Origin: Nitrobacter hamburgensis X14
GTDB taxonomy: Bacteria > Pseudomonadota > Alphaproteobacteria > Rhizobiales > Xanthobacteraceae
Reading direction: 5' to 3'
Length of the DNA: 64,000 nt
Assembly (NCBI RefSeq): GCF_000013885.1
Contig: NC_007964.1
Location: 434,001 to 498,000, forward strand
Under the pieces are notes generated by a model, which did no database searches, was not told the origin of the DNA, and saw only the letters and a program-made list of their open reading frames with translations. A program made the translations under genes and the position numbers. Positions 48,237-57,569 of the stretch are shown here, in pieces (within the stretch, counting starts at the first letter, position 1; every line of letters starts with the position of its first letter).

Positions 48237-50061
48237 CCACCTTCAAGGCGGCAATAAAAGCTTCCTGCGGGATGTCGACCTTGCCGAACTGCCGCATCTT
48301 CTTCTTGCCTTCCTTCTGCTTCTCCAGAAGTTTGCGTTTGCGCGTGATGTCGCCGCCGTAACATTTCGCGGTGACGTCCTTGCGCAGCGCGCGCACGGTT
48401 TCGCGCGCGATCACCTTGCCGCCGATCGCAGCCTGGATCGGAATCTGAAACATGTGCGGCGGGATCAATTCCTTCATCTTCTCGACCATGGCGCGGCCGC
48501 GGCCCTCGGCGCGGGTCCGATGCACCAGCATCGAGAGCGCATCGACCGGCTCGCCGTTGACGAGAATCTGCATTTTCACCAGATCGGCCACCTTGTAGTC
48601 GGTGAGGTGATAGTCGAACGAGGCGTAGCCCTTGGAGACGGACTTGAGCCGGTCGTAGAAATCGAACACCACCTCGTTGAGCGGCAGATCATATCTCACC
48701 ATCGCGCGCGAGCCGACGTAGGTCAGTTCCTTCTGCGATCCGCGCCGCTCCTGGCACAGCTTCAGCACGCTGCCGAGATAGTCGTCGGGCGTGAGGATGG
48801 TGGCCTCGATCCACGGTTCGGCGATCTCGGCGATCTTCACCACGTCGGGCATGTCGATCGGGTTGTGAATCTCGATCTCGCCGCCGTCGGTCAGCTTCAT
48901 CTTGTAGATGACGCTCGGCGCGGTCGCGATCAGGTTGAGATCGAACTCGCGGGAGAGGCGCTCCTGGATGATTTCGAGATGCAGCAGGCCGAGGAAACCG
49001 CAGCGGAAGCCGAAGCCGAGCGCGGCGGAGGTTTCCATTTCAAACGAGAAGCTGGCATCGTTGAGGCGCAGTTTGCCCATCGCCGTGCGCAGCGTCTCGA
49101 AATCGTCGGCGTCCACCGGGAACAGGCCGCAGAACACCACCGGGATCGCCGGCTTGAAACCGGGCAGCATCTCGGTGATCGGCTTGCGGTCGTCGGTGAT
49201 GGTGTCGCCGACGCGGGTATCCGCGACCTCCTTGATGGCGGCGGTAATGAAGCCGATCTCGCCGGGGCCGAGTTCGTCCACCTGCTGCATCTTCGGCGTG
49301 AAGAAGCCGACGCGCTCGACGTCGTAGGCCGCATTGGTGCCCATCATGCGGATGCGCGAGTTCTTCTTCATCACGCCGTCGACGATGCGGACGAGAACGA
49401 CCACGCCGAGATAGACGTCGTACCAGCTATCGACCAGCAGCGCCTTCAGGGTGGCGTCGCGGTCGCCTTGCGGCGGCGGCAGACGGGTGACGATGGCTTC
49501 CAGCACATCGGGCACGCCGAGGCCGGTCTTGGCCGAGATCATCACCGCGTCCGACGCGTCGATGCCGATCACGTCCTCGATCTGCTGCTTGACCTTGTCC
49601 GGTTCGGCGGCGGGCAGATCGACCTTGTTGAGGACGGGTACGATCTCGTGGTTGTTGTCGAGCGCCTGATAGACGTTGGCGAGCGTCTGCGCCTCGACCC
49701 CCTGGCTCGCATCCACCACCAGCAGCGAGCCCTCGCAGGCGGCCAGCGAGCGCGAGACCTCGTAGGCGAAGTCGACGTGGCCGGGCGTGTCCATCAGGTT
49801 GAAGATGTAATCCTTGCCGTCCTTGGCATGGTAGTTCAGGCGCACCGTCTGCGCCTTGATGGTGATGCCGCGCTCGCGCTCGATGTCCATGGAGTCGAGC
49901 ACCTGCTCCTTGCCCGCCATCTCGCGATCGCTCAAGCCGCCGGTCATCTGGATCAGGCGGTCGGCTAGCGTCGATTTTCCATGATCGATATGGGCGACGA
50001 TGGAAAAGTTGCGGATGTTTGCAATTGGGGTCGTGCCCCGCTTCCGAAGTTCGTCAGACAT
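48229..50061 (-). CDS. lepA: Elongation factor 4 (LepA)
   Basis: Ribosome-binding GTPase acting in initiation or back-translocation. 610 residues, full length. G1 AHIDHGKSTLADRLI (about 23-37), switch II DTPGHVDF, G4 VLNKVDLPAA are intact. The LepA-specific C-terminal domain is present (AIGGKVIARETVRALRKDVTAKCYGGDITRKRKLLEKQK). Start at 50061. A family A repeat of 104 bases lies 12 bases upstream of the start codon region, so the promoter must be within or beyond it. A small basic ORF overlaps its stop. Confidence 0.97.
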   Translation of the reverse strand: MSDELRKRGTTPIANIRNFSIVAHIDHGKSTLADRLIQMTGGLSDREMAGKEQVLDSMDIERERGITIKAQTVRLNYHAKDGKDYIFNLMDTPGHVDFAYEVSRSLAACEGSLLVVDASQGVEAQTLANVYQALDNNHEIVPVLNKVDLPAAEPDKVKQQIEDVIGIDASDAVMISAKTGLGVPDVLEAIVTRLPPPQGDRDATLKALLVDSWYDVYLGVVVLVRIVDGVMKKNSRIRMMGTNAAYDVERVGFFTPKMQQVDELGPGEIGFITAAIKEVADTRVGDTITDDRKPITEMLPGFKPAIPVVFCGLFPVDADDFETLRTAMGKLRLNDASFSFEMETSAALGFGFRCGFLGLLHLEIIQERLSREFDLNLIATAPSVIYKMKLTDGGEIEIHNPIDMPDVVKIAEIAEPWIEATILTPDDYLGSVLKLCQERRGSQKELTYVGSRAMVRYDLPLNEVVFDFYDRLKSVSKGYASFDYHLTDYKVADLVKMQILVNGEPVDALSMLVHRTRAEGRGRAMVEKMKELIPPHMFQIPIQAAIGGKVIARETVRALRKDVTAKCYGGDITRKRKLLEKQKEGKKKMRQFGKVDIPQEAFIAALKVDG

Positions 50062-50073
50062 CGCGGTAACCTC

Positions 50074-50177
50074 TAGAGCGTTTTCGAGCGAAGTGGATAC
50101 CGGTTCGCGTGAAGAAAACGCGTCAAATCAAAATCATAGAGCTCGCTTCTGATTCCATCGGAAGCGAAAAGGCTCTA
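50074..50177. repeat. Palindromic repeat, family A (copy 6)
   Basis: Full-length copy TAGAGCGTTTTCGAGCGAAG to AAGGCTCTA, 12 bases upstream of lepA, inside its expected leader. Confidence 0.92.
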
Positions 50178-50409
50178 GTACGAACTTCGGAAGCAAAGGG
50201 GCACGACCAACTCCAATGAGCAGTGCCGGATTTTCGATTTGCAGTTCCTGAAAGGAAGCGCGTCATCTGCTGCAGGAACTGCAAATCGGCGGCACTGGTC
50301 GTCATGGGGCGCGGGATAGCACCGGCCCGAACGGCGGGCAAGCAAGGGTCATCTGCGGGAAGCGCTTTCTGGTCGTTCCCGTGCTACGGGCCGAGGCGAC
50401 CGATGTCGG

Positions 50410-50751
50410 CTACTCTTCCTCGTTGAATCGGTCGCCGACGAGTTCGGCGATCGCCGCGACCGCCGCCTTGGCCTCGGGGCCGGTTGCGGACACGGTGATC
50501 GTTGTTCCGATCCCCGCCGACAGCATCATCAATCCCATGATCGAATTGCCGCCGACCGTCTCGCCGTTGCGCGTCACGCTGACCTCGGCGTTGAAGCGCT
50601 CGACCATCTGCACGAATTTCGCGGACGCACGGGCATGGAGGCCACGCTTGTTGATGATCGAAATTTCGCGGGAGACCGCGCCTGCGGGAAATGCTCCGCT
50701 CACCGCCGGAGCAGCGCTCGGGGAGGTTGCGTCGTCCGGCTTCCCGGTCAT
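50410..50751 (-). CDS. ptsH: HPr phosphocarrier protein
   Basis: Phosphocarrier of the regulatory PTS. 113 residues: a 25-residue extension, then HPr with the active-site histidine in INKRGLHARASAKFVQM, and the regulatory serine site in GGNSIMGLMMLSAG, the target of HPr kinase. Homologues in alphaproteobacteria have the same extension. The start overlaps the EIIA stop by four bases (ATGA). No sugar permease (EIIB/EIIC) is present, so the role is regulation. Confidence 0.95.
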   Translation of the reverse strand: MTGKPDDATSPSAAPAVSGAFPAGAVSREISIINKRGLHARASAKFVQMVERFNAEVSVTRNGETVGGNSIMGLMMLSAGIGTTITVSATGPEAKAAVAAIAELVGDRFNEEE

Positions 50752-51149
50752 TTCCCGGCGAGCACCCGGCTGGCGATCGTCACGTATTTACGCCCGGCTT
50801 CCTGCGCCATCGCGATGGCGTCGGGCAGCGAGCGTTCCTCGCGTACCTTGGCGAGCTTGACCAGCATCGGAAGATTGATTCCCGCGAGCACCTCGACCTT
50901 GGGCCGGCTCATGCAGGAGATCGCGAGGTTTGAAGGCGTGCCGCCGAACATGTCGGTGAGAATGGCAACACCGTCGCCGCTGTCGACGCGGTTGACGGCT
51001 TCGATGATATCGCCCCGACACAGATCGGCATCGTCCTCGGCGCCGATGGTGATGGCTTCGATTTGCTTTTGCGGGCCCATTACGTGTTCGAGCGCTGCCT
51101 TGAATTCATCGGCGAGGCGCCCGTGGGTCACAAGTACCAGACCAATCAT
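50748..51149 (-). CDS. PTS EIIA component, mannose family
   Basis: 133 residues. Starts MIGLVLVTHGRLADEFKAAL, with the phosphorylated His at position 9. ILTDMFGGTPSNLA is the family signature. The frame extends upstream to 51218, but ATG 51149 gives the canonical start. As there is no EIIB/C partner, it probably relays phosphate from HPr for regulation of ChvG/ChvI-linked control, as known in related species. Overlaps ptsH by four bases. Confidence 0.95.
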   Translation of the reverse strand: MIGLVLVTHGRLADEFKAALEHVMGPQKQIEAITIGAEDDADLCRGDIIEAVNRVDSGDGVAILTDMFGGTPSNLAISCMSRPKVEVLAGINLPMLVKLAKVREERSLPDAIAMAQEAGRKYVTIASRVLAGK

Positions 51150-51299
51150 TGACAACTCCTCGCGGGTGCTTTTGGTGCACCGCACGAAAGGGCCACTTTG
51201 ACCATCCGGAGCCCTCACGCAAGGGGGAGCGGTGGCTTTTTCCCTGAAAAGCGGGTCCGCTCCGCAAGTCGCGATGATCTACTCCGTGGCAATAGTGGG

Positions 51300-51806
51300 C
51301 TATATATGGTTACCAGATTCCTCCCGGCAATCGGCGGCGGAGCGTGGGTCGCTGCAGCCCGGAACGGTCGTCAGCGCAGCGATGGCTATCGGAAGTGGCG
51401 AAAAACCGGCTGCGACCGGGATTCGGGCCAGTTCGATCGCCAAAATGGTCGTCCGCAGCGCTTTTAGCGGGGGCAGGCGCTCGGCATCGGGCGCGTCGAG
51501 ATCGATCACGAGGCCGACCGGCGCCTCCGCGACATAAGCGCACCGGCGAATGCCGAGCCCACGGATTTCCATCAGTCCCTCAAGTTCAGGCGGCGGTCTG
51601 ACGAGGAGTCGATCGCGGACCGGCTCCAGACACAGGCGGTCATCGCCGACCAGCGTCGCTGCGGGAAGCTGACCGCTGCGGCCGGCCAGGATGAGATCGA
51701 AAGCGAGACGCGACTTGCCGGCGCCGGAGGGCCCGCGGATCAGAACGGCGCGATCTCCCACCAAAACCGCGGAGCCGTGGATCGTCGGAGCGGACGACGC
51801 GGTCAT
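51300..51806 (-). CDS. hprK: HPr kinase/phosphorylase, short alphaproteobacterial form
   Basis: 168 residues. Phosphorylates HPr on serine. The catalytic core is present: Walker A IRGPSGAGKSRLAFDL, an Asp pair in LVGDDRLCL, and GLMEIRGLGIRRC, the HprK signature. The N-terminal domain of Gram-positive HprK is missing, as in all alphaproteobacteria. The start overlaps the chvG stop by four bases (ATGA), so it is translationally coupled to the sensor kinase. Confidence 0.94.
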   Translation of the reverse strand: MTASSAPTIHGSAVLVGDRAVLIRGPSGAGKSRLAFDLILAGRSGQLPAATLVGDDRLCLEPVRDRLLVRPPPELEGLMEIRGLGIRRCAYVAEAPVGLVIDLDAPDAERLPPLKALRTTILAIELARIPVAAGFSPLPIAIAALTTVPGCSDPRSAADCREESGNHI

Positions 51807-53626
51807 GGCGCGGGCGCGGGAAGCCGGACCACGAAGCGCGCGCCCGCGATCCGGGTGTCGCCATGGGCATCGATCGGGCCGGGGCGGTTTTCGGCCCAGA
51901 TACGTCCGCGATGCGCTTCGATGATCTGCTTGGAGATCGACAGGCCGAGGCCGGAGTTCTGGCCGAAACCCTGATGCGGCCGGTCGGTGTAGAAGCGTTC
52001 GAACACACGCTCCAGCGCGTCGGGCCGAATGCCGGGGCCGTCGTCGTCTACCACGATCTCGATGTCGGATTTCAGGCGCCGGCACACGATGCGCACGCGG
52101 CCGCCGGATTTCGAGAACGATTGCGCATTGGTCAGGAGATTGGAGATCACCTGGCCGAGCCGCGAGTCATGCCCCGGTATCGAGAAGCTATCGGCCCGAT
52201 TGCCCTCGAAGCGCACGTCGACGCCGATGTCGTGGCCAAGCTTGGTTTCGTTCGCGACCGAGGTCAGCGTGGTCAGCAGGCGCCGGATATCGATCTGGGC
52301 TTCGTCCTGGCGCTGCAATTCGGCGTCGAGACGGCTGGCGTCGGATATGTCGGAGATCAGGCGATCGAGCCGGCGCACGTCGTGCTCGATCACCTCGAGC
52401 AGGCGGGCGCGGCTGGCCTCGGTCTTCGCAAGCGGCAGGGTCTCCACCGCGGAGCGCAGCGAGGTCAGAGGGTTTTTCAGCTCATGGGAGACGTCGGCCG
52501 CGAAAGTCTCGATCGCCTCGATACGGTTGTAGAGCGCGTCGGTCATGTCGCGCAGCGCACCGGACAGGTGGCCGATTTCGTCGCGGCGGCGGGTAAAGTC
52601 GGGGATCTCGATGCGCGTCTTGATGCGGCGGCGAACCCGCTCCGCGCTGTCGGCGAGCCGCCGCACCGGCCCGGCGATGGTGCTGGCCAGCAGCAGCGAC
52701 AGCACGATCATGACGACCACGGCGACGCCGAACACTTTCAGGATAGCCAGCCGTTCCGCCATGACCATCTGGTCGATGTCATCGCCCTGCGTGGACAGCA
52801 TCAGCGCGCCGAAAATGGTGGCGCGGGGACGCTCCACCGGAACCGCGACCGAGACGATGATTTCGCCGCGGTCGTTGATGCGCACCATGCTGGACTTCTC
52901 GCCCTTGAGCGATTGCGCAACCTCCTGGTAGCCGTTGCCGTTCTCGGGGCCGAGTTCGCGGTAAAGCGGAAGATCGCCGCGATTGAGCCAGGTGCGGATC
53001 GCGATCGTGGTGCGCTCCACGAAGCCGGGCTTGACGTCGGTCGGTGGCGGCAGTTCGAAACGGATGACATCGCCGCGACGGAAAAGGCTGCGGCTGTCGA
53101 GGATCAGCACGCCGTCGCGATCGTAGATGCGCGCGCGGGTATTGGTCGGAGAGATCAACCGCCGCAGCACGGGAGCGACGCGCTCGGGATTGATCGGAAA
53201 GTCCAGCCCCGAAAATTCGTCCGGCGCGCCGAAGCTTTCGCCCGGCTTGAGATCGAGCAGGCGGTCGGGGTCGATGGTGATGGTGTTGGTCTCCACCGTT
53301 GCCGAGGCGGCAATGGCGCTTGCGATGATCTCGCCCTGCACCAGCAGGCTTTGCGCGCGCGCGTCGATCAGGCCGGCGCGAAATTGCGAGAGATACAGAA
53401 TGCTGGCGACCAGCGCGATCAGGCCCGCCAGATTCAGCGACACGATGCGGCGGGTCAGGCTTGAAAAGCTCAGCGTGAAAAAAAACTGTCCGACGCGGCG
53501 CAGCCAGCCCAGCGGCCGCTGCCAGTAGGGCGTCGGCTCGACATGATCGGCAGGGGCTTCCGGCGCGAGGACCTGCGAGGTGTCCTCGGTATCCGGATCG
53601 AGATCAGGCTGCGTTCGATCAAGCAA
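51803..53626 (-). CDS. chvG: Sensor histidine kinase ChvG (ExoS)
   Basis: Membrane kinase responding to acid and envelope stress, partner of ChvI. 607 residues. Two membrane helices (about 58-82 and 290-312) flank a periplasmic sensor domain of 200 residues. HAMP follows, then the H-box FAADVSHELKNPLTSLRSA, N-box LTNAQSF and G-boxes DDGPGIRPD and GLGLSISKQI. The start codon appears to be TTG at 53626: an in-frame stop lies three codons upstream. A hairpin and a tandem repeat separate it from chvI. Confidence 0.95.
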   Translation of the reverse strand: MLDRTQPDLDPDTEDTSQVLAPEAPADHVEPTPYWQRPLGWLRRVGQFFFTLSFSSLTRRIVSLNLAGLIALVASILYLSQFRAGLIDARAQSLLVQGEIIASAIAASATVETNTITIDPDRLLDLKPGESFGAPDEFSGLDFPINPERVAPVLRRLISPTNTRARIYDRDGVLILDSRSLFRRGDVIRFELPPPTDVKPGFVERTTIAIRTWLNRGDLPLYRELGPENGNGYQEVAQSLKGEKSSMVRINDRGEIIVSVAVPVERPRATIFGALMLSTQGDDIDQMVMAERLAILKVFGVAVVVMIVLSLLLASTIAGPVRRLADSAERVRRRIKTRIEIPDFTRRRDEIGHLSGALRDMTDALYNRIEAIETFAADVSHELKNPLTSLRSAVETLPLAKTEASRARLLEVIEHDVRRLDRLISDISDASRLDAELQRQDEAQIDIRRLLTTLTSVANETKLGHDIGVDVRFEGNRADSFSIPGHDSRLGQVISNLLTNAQSFSKSGGRVRIVCRRLKSDIEIVVDDDGPGIRPDALERVFERFYTDRPHQGFGQNSGLGLSISKQIIEAHRGRIWAENRPGPIDAHGDTRIAGARFVVRLPAPAP

Positions 53627-53645
53627 TGACTGGAACTACCCGGTT

Positions 53646-53686
53646 GTTGGTTTCACCCAACTCACTATCATCCAACTCACTATTAT
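53646..53686. repeat. Hairpin and 15-base tandem repeat between chvI and chvG
   Basis: GTTGG-TTTCAC-CCAAC (53646-53661) is followed by CCAACTCACTATCAT then CCAACTCACTATTAT (53657-53686), two 15-base copies with one difference. It lies 20 bases upstream of the TTG start of chvG, in its leader. Confidence 0.65.
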
Positions 53687-53859
53687 CGCCGTTCCCCGCG
53701 CAATCGCCTCCGCGTTTGTCGCTGGGGATGCGCCCAGGGCGACGAACGTTTCGCGTTCACGCCGGTGGCGCAGGCCTCGGATGTACTACCGCACATCGGG
53801 GAATCCATGCTCTCGGGCAATGGATTCGGCGGGCGGCGCGCCCCGAAAATGACAGTTTA

Positions 53860-54561
53860 TCAGGTTTCCTTGAAGCGGTAACCCACGCCGTAGAGGGTTT
53901 CGATCATCTCGAAGTCGTCGTCGACGACCTTGAACTTCTTGCGCAGCCGCTTGATGTGGCTGTCGATGGTGCGGTCGTCGACATAGACCTGATCGTCATA
54001 GGCGGCGTCCATCAGCGCGTTGCGGCTCTTGACGACGCCGGGACGCGTCGCCAGCGCCTGCAGGATCAAAAATTCCGTGACGGTCAGGGTGACGGGCTCG
54101 TTCTTCCAGGTGCAGGTGTGGCGCTCCGGATCCATCCGCAGCAGGCCGCGATCGAGCGCCTTGGCGTCGCTCTCCTTGGGCGCGGCTGTCGGGTCCTTCG
54201 GGCAGGCGCGGCGCAACACCGCCTTGACGCGCTCCACCAGCAGCCGCTGCGAGAACGGCTTGCGGATGAAGTCGTCGGCACCCATCTTGAGACCGAACAG
54301 TTCATCGATCTCTTCGTCTTTGGAGGTAAGGAAAATAACGGGCAAGTCGGATTTCTGACGCAGCCGTCGCAGCGTCTCCATTCCGTCCATGCGCGGCATC
54401 TTGATGTCGAGGATCGCGAGATCGGGCTGGCTGGTGCGAAAGCCGTCGAGTGCCGACGCACCATCGGTATAGGTCATGATGCGATAGCCTTCGGCTTCGA
54501 GCGCGATCGAGACCGATGTGAGAATGTTGCGGTCGTCATCGACCAAAGCGATTGTGGGCAT
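53860..54561 (-). CDS. chvI: Response regulator ChvI
   Basis: OmpR-type activator of envelope and metabolism genes. 233 residues. Receiver domain with ALVDDDRNIL, the phospho-accepting Asp in LAILDIKMPRMDG, and FLTSKDEEID with FIRKPFSQRLL. DNA-binding winged helix with LTVTEFLILQALATRPGVV and VDSHIKRLRKKFK-like VDDRTIDSHIKRLRKKFK. ATG 54561 gives the canonical MPTIALVDDD. chvG follows 230 bases downstream. Confidence 0.97.
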   Translation of the reverse strand: MPTIALVDDDRNILTSVSIALEAEGYRIMTYTDGASALDGFRTSQPDLAILDIKMPRMDGMETLRRLRQKSDLPVIFLTSKDEEIDELFGLKMGADDFIRKPFSQRLLVERVKAVLRRACPKDPTAAPKESDAKALDRGLLRMDPERHTCTWKNEPVTLTVTEFLILQALATRPGVVKSRNALMDAAYDDQVYVDDRTIDSHIKRLRKKFKVVDDDFEMIETLYGVGYRFKET

Positions 54562-54774
54562 ATGCCTGCTTTCCGAAGCGGATGGCGAGAGGCGAACAAT
54601 TCGACCGTCTGCCGTTGGAGTGGCTTTAAGAACGCAGTCAACGAGCAATGCAAGCTGGGCTGAAGTGTGACCGAGTTCCCGGAAACGCGCGAAGGGCGCC
54701 ACCGCTCCATGCCTCTTCGGCTGTCTATTTAGCCTGAGAGAGTGGTTTTTTCAAATAAATTGAGGACTTAAGCC

Positions 54775-55518
54775 ATGCAGCCGACCGCCAACTTCACAGC
54801 CGCAAACCTTGCCCGATCGCTACTGCGCCGGAGTCGGCAGGGCGCGCTTGCCACCTTGATGACCGGCAGCGGCGACCCTTATTGCTCGCTCGTCAATGTC
54901 GCAAGTCACTACGATGGCTCATCAATTCTTCTCATTTCGCGGCTTGCAGTCCATACCAAAAATGTGATCGCCGATACCAGGGTGTCGCTGATGCTGGACG
55001 AGCGCGCCGAGGGCGATCCGCTGGAAGGCTCGCGGATCATGGTCGCGGGAACAGCCGAGGAGGCGGGCGGGGAACTCAGGACAACCCTGCGCCGGCGCTA
55101 TCTGAACGCTCACCCATCGGCGGAATCCTTTGCGGATTTCAACGATTTTTCGTTCTTCCGGATTCGGCCGACAGGCGTTCATCTGGTGGCCGGCTTCGGG
55201 CGGATCGTCGATCTCAAGCCGGAAAAGATTCTGACCAGCCTAGAGGGCGCGGAGGCGTTGCTCGAGGCCGAGCAGAGTGCGATCGATCATATGAACGCCG
55301 ATCATCGCGACGCCTTGAATCTTTATGCGACGCAATTGCTCGGTGCGGAGACCGCGGACTGGCGCTGCACCGGTTGCGATCCCGATGGCCTCGACATCAG
55401 TGCCGACAAGCATAGTGCGCTGCGGCTAGATTTTCCGCGGCGGATCGTCGCTCCTGCCGAGCTTCGCGTTGTTTTGAAGGAACTGGCGGAAAAGGCGCGC
55501 GCTGCGACCCGGCACTGA
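54775..55518 (+). CDS. HugZ-type haem-degrading / FMN-binding split-barrel protein
   Basis: 247 residues. N-terminal pyridoxamine-phosphate-oxidase-like split barrel (about 10-150: RSRQGALATLMTGSGDPYCSLV), C-terminal DUF2470 (about 160-240: EQSAIDHMNADHRDALNLYA). This two-domain form is the HugZ haem oxygenase type; haem-binding residues cannot be confirmed. It is transcribed away from chvI and toward pckA, sitting where many relatives have only the chvI-pckA intergenic region. Confidence 0.88.
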   Translation: MQPTANFTAANLARSLLRRSRQGALATLMTGSGDPYCSLVNVASHYDGSSILLISRLAVHTKNVIADTRVSLMLDERAEGDPLEGSRIMVAGTAEEAGGELRTTLRRRYLNAHPSAESFADFNDFSFFRIRPTGVHLVAGFGRIVDLKPEKILTSLEGAEALLEAEQSAIDHMNADHRDALNLYATQLLGAETADWRCTGCDPDGLDISADKHSALRLDFPRRIVAPAELRVVLKELAEKARAATRH

Positions 55519-55698
55519 CCTGGATTCGCCCTGGAATAAACCGGGTTTGCCGGGATCGGCCTGGCAGGACCGGCGTTCACCAATGTCGGGTCGCCGGACC
55601 GGGGCCGGATGGTTATGTTATAATGAGATCATTGCGGCCGAGGTGCGATTGGCTGGGATCGCGCCCGGCGATGTGCGGGTTCGAGGAGGAGTTTTTCC

Positions 55699-57315
55699 GT
55701 GCCTGAGACGGGCGTGCGTAACGGCGCCTTCGGCGCCGACAAGTTCGGCTTGAAAAATCTCGAGGCCGTGTACTGGAATTTCGGCGCGCCGCAACTCTAC
55801 GAGCACGCGCTGCGCAAAGGCGAAGCGATGGTGAATGCCGACGGCGCGCTCTGTGCGGATACCGGCGTGTTCACCGGCCGCAGCCCGAAGGACAAATTCA
55901 CGGTCCGCGACGCGACCACCGATCAAAGCGTATGGTGGGCCGGCAACCAGTCGATCACGCCGGAGCAATTCGCCGCGCTGTATGCCGACTTTCTCGATCA
56001 CGCCGAAGGCATGACGCTGTTCGCGCAGGACCTTTATGGCGGCGCCGATCCGAATTTTCGGATTCCGACCCGCGTCTTCACCGAGTTGGCCTGGCACTCG
56101 CTGTTCATCCGCACGCTGCTGCGCCGGCCGGACACATCGGAGCTCGCGGGTTTCGTTCCCGAACTGACCGTCATCGACCTGCCGAGCTTCCGCGCCGACC
56201 CCGAACGGCACGGCGTCCGCTCGGAGAATGTCGTGGCTATCGATTTCGTCCGCAAGATCATTCTGATCGGCGGCTCTCATTATGCCGGGGAGATGAAGAA
56301 GAGCATCTTCACCACGCTGAATTACTATCTGCCCGACAACGGCGTGCTGCCGATGCACTGCTCGGCCAATGTCGGTCCCGAGGGTGACAGCACGATCTTC
56401 TTCGGCCTCTCGGGAACGGGAAAAACCACGTTGTCCGCCGACCCCAAACGCACGCTGATCGGCGACGACGAGCACGGCTGGAGCAAGGAGGGCATCTTCA
56501 ATTTCGAGGGTGGCTGCTACGCCAAATGCATCAAGCTGTCGCAGGAGGCCGAGCCCGAGATTTATGCGGCCTCGAAACGTTTCGGCGCGGTGCTTGAAAA
56601 TGTCGTGCACGACGAATCCACCCGCGTGCCCGATTTCGATGACGGCTCGAAGACCGAGAACACCCGCTCGGCCTATCCGCTCGAATTCATTCCGAACGCG
56701 TCGCTGACCGGCCGCGCGGGTCAGCCGAAAAATCTGGTCATGCTGGCCGCCGACGCCTTCGGCGTGCTACCGCCGATCGCGAGGCTGACGCCGGCGCAGG
56801 CGATGTATCATTTTCTCTCCGGTTATACCGCGAAGGTGGCCGGCACCGAGCGCGGGCTCGGTAACGAGCCGCAGCCGGAATTCTCCACCTGCTTCGGCTC
56901 GCCGTTCCTGCCGCGCGATCCCAGCGTTTACGGCAACATGCTGCGCGAGCTGATCGCGAGGCACAACGTCGATTGCTGGCTGGTCAACACCGGCTGGACC
57001 GGCGGCAAATACGGTACCGGCCGTCGTATGCCGATCAAGGTGACGCGCGCGCTGCTTGGCGCGGCGCTCGACGGCTCCCTGCGCGAGGTTCAATTCCGCA
57101 CCGACAGGTATTTCGGGTTCGCGGTGCCGACATCGGTGCCCGGCATCGAGCCGCATATCCTCGATCCGATCAAGACCTGGGCCGACAAGGCCGAGTTCGA
57201 CAAGACCGCGTGCGCTCTGGTCGGCATGTTCCAGAACAACTTCACCAGATTCGAGGGCGACGTCGATGCCGAGGTCAGGGCGGCGGCACCCGAGGTGAGG
57301 GCGGCGGCGGAGTAG
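55699..57315 (+). CDS. pckA: Phosphoenolpyruvate carboxykinase (ATP)
   Basis: Converts oxaloacetate and ATP to phosphoenolpyruvate, the first step of gluconeogenesis from TCA intermediates. 538 residues. P-loop GLSGTGKTT (236-244), VFTGRSPKDKF, substrate site GGSHYAGEMKKS and DDEHGWS are present. GTG at 55699 with GAGGAGG upstream. It lies beside chvI/chvG as in rhizobia, where ChvI controls pckA. Terminator follows at 57338. Confidence 0.98.
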   Translation: MPETGVRNGAFGADKFGLKNLEAVYWNFGAPQLYEHALRKGEAMVNADGALCADTGVFTGRSPKDKFTVRDATTDQSVWWAGNQSITPEQFAALYADFLDHAEGMTLFAQDLYGGADPNFRIPTRVFTELAWHSLFIRTLLRRPDTSELAGFVPELTVIDLPSFRADPERHGVRSENVVAIDFVRKIILIGGSHYAGEMKKSIFTTLNYYLPDNGVLPMHCSANVGPEGDSTIFFGLSGTGKTTLSADPKRTLIGDDEHGWSKEGIFNFEGGCYAKCIKLSQEAEPEIYAASKRFGAVLENVVHDESTRVPDFDDGSKTENTRSAYPLEFIPNASLTGRAGQPKNLVMLAADAFGVLPPIARLTPAQAMYHFLSGYTAKVAGTERGLGNEPQPEFSTCFGSPFLPRDPSVYGNMLRELIARHNVDCWLVNTGWTGGKYGTGRRMPIKVTRALLGAALDGSLREVQFRTDRYFGFAVPTSVPGIEPHILDPIKTWADKAEFDKTACALVGMFQNNFTRFEGDVDAEVRAAAPEVRAAAE

Positions 57316-57337
57316 GCCCGCGTATCAATTTCTTGAA

Positions 57338-57369
57338 ATCAAAAGGGCGGCCCGATCAGCCGCCCTTTT
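57338..57369 (+). terminator. Terminator of pckA
   Basis: AAAAGGGCGGC, 7-base loop, GCCGCCCTTTTTT. Perfect 11-bp stem, 22 bases past the stop codon; works in both directions. Confidence 0.92.
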
Positions 57370-57385
57370 TTATCCCGAGTCTTGT

Positions 57386-57486
57386 TATTAGAGCATGATC
57401 CCGAAAAGTGGAAACGGAGTTTCGGATAAGATCATGCGCAATCAAAAAATAAGGCTAGAGTCTGATTCAACGCAGTTGAACAGACT
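57386..57486. repeat. Palindromic repeat, family E (inverted copy)
   Basis: TAGAGCATGATCCCG facing GGATAAGATCATGCGC, then TAGAGTCTGATT facing AACAGACTCTA. Same element as 3650-3751 in opposite order. Confidence 0.85.
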
Positions 57487-57569
57487 CTAGCGCTAAGTCT
57501 TGAGCAATGGATGTTTTGACGCAGCATCGTGGACAACTCGGCGCAGACGGCCATGAGGACGGTTCAAAA

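Noticed and set aside
47942..48364. 140-codon leftward frame between mepA and lepA
   Set aside because: Shares most of its length with lepA and the small basic ORF in another frame; no start signal.
47977..49968. 663-codon rightward frame opposite lepA
   Set aside because: His/Asp/Arg-rich mirror of lepA codons; LepA motifs on the other strand are complete.
51863..53464. 533-codon rightward frame opposite chvG
   Set aside because: Composition typical of antisense frames; ChvG is full length with all kinase boxes.
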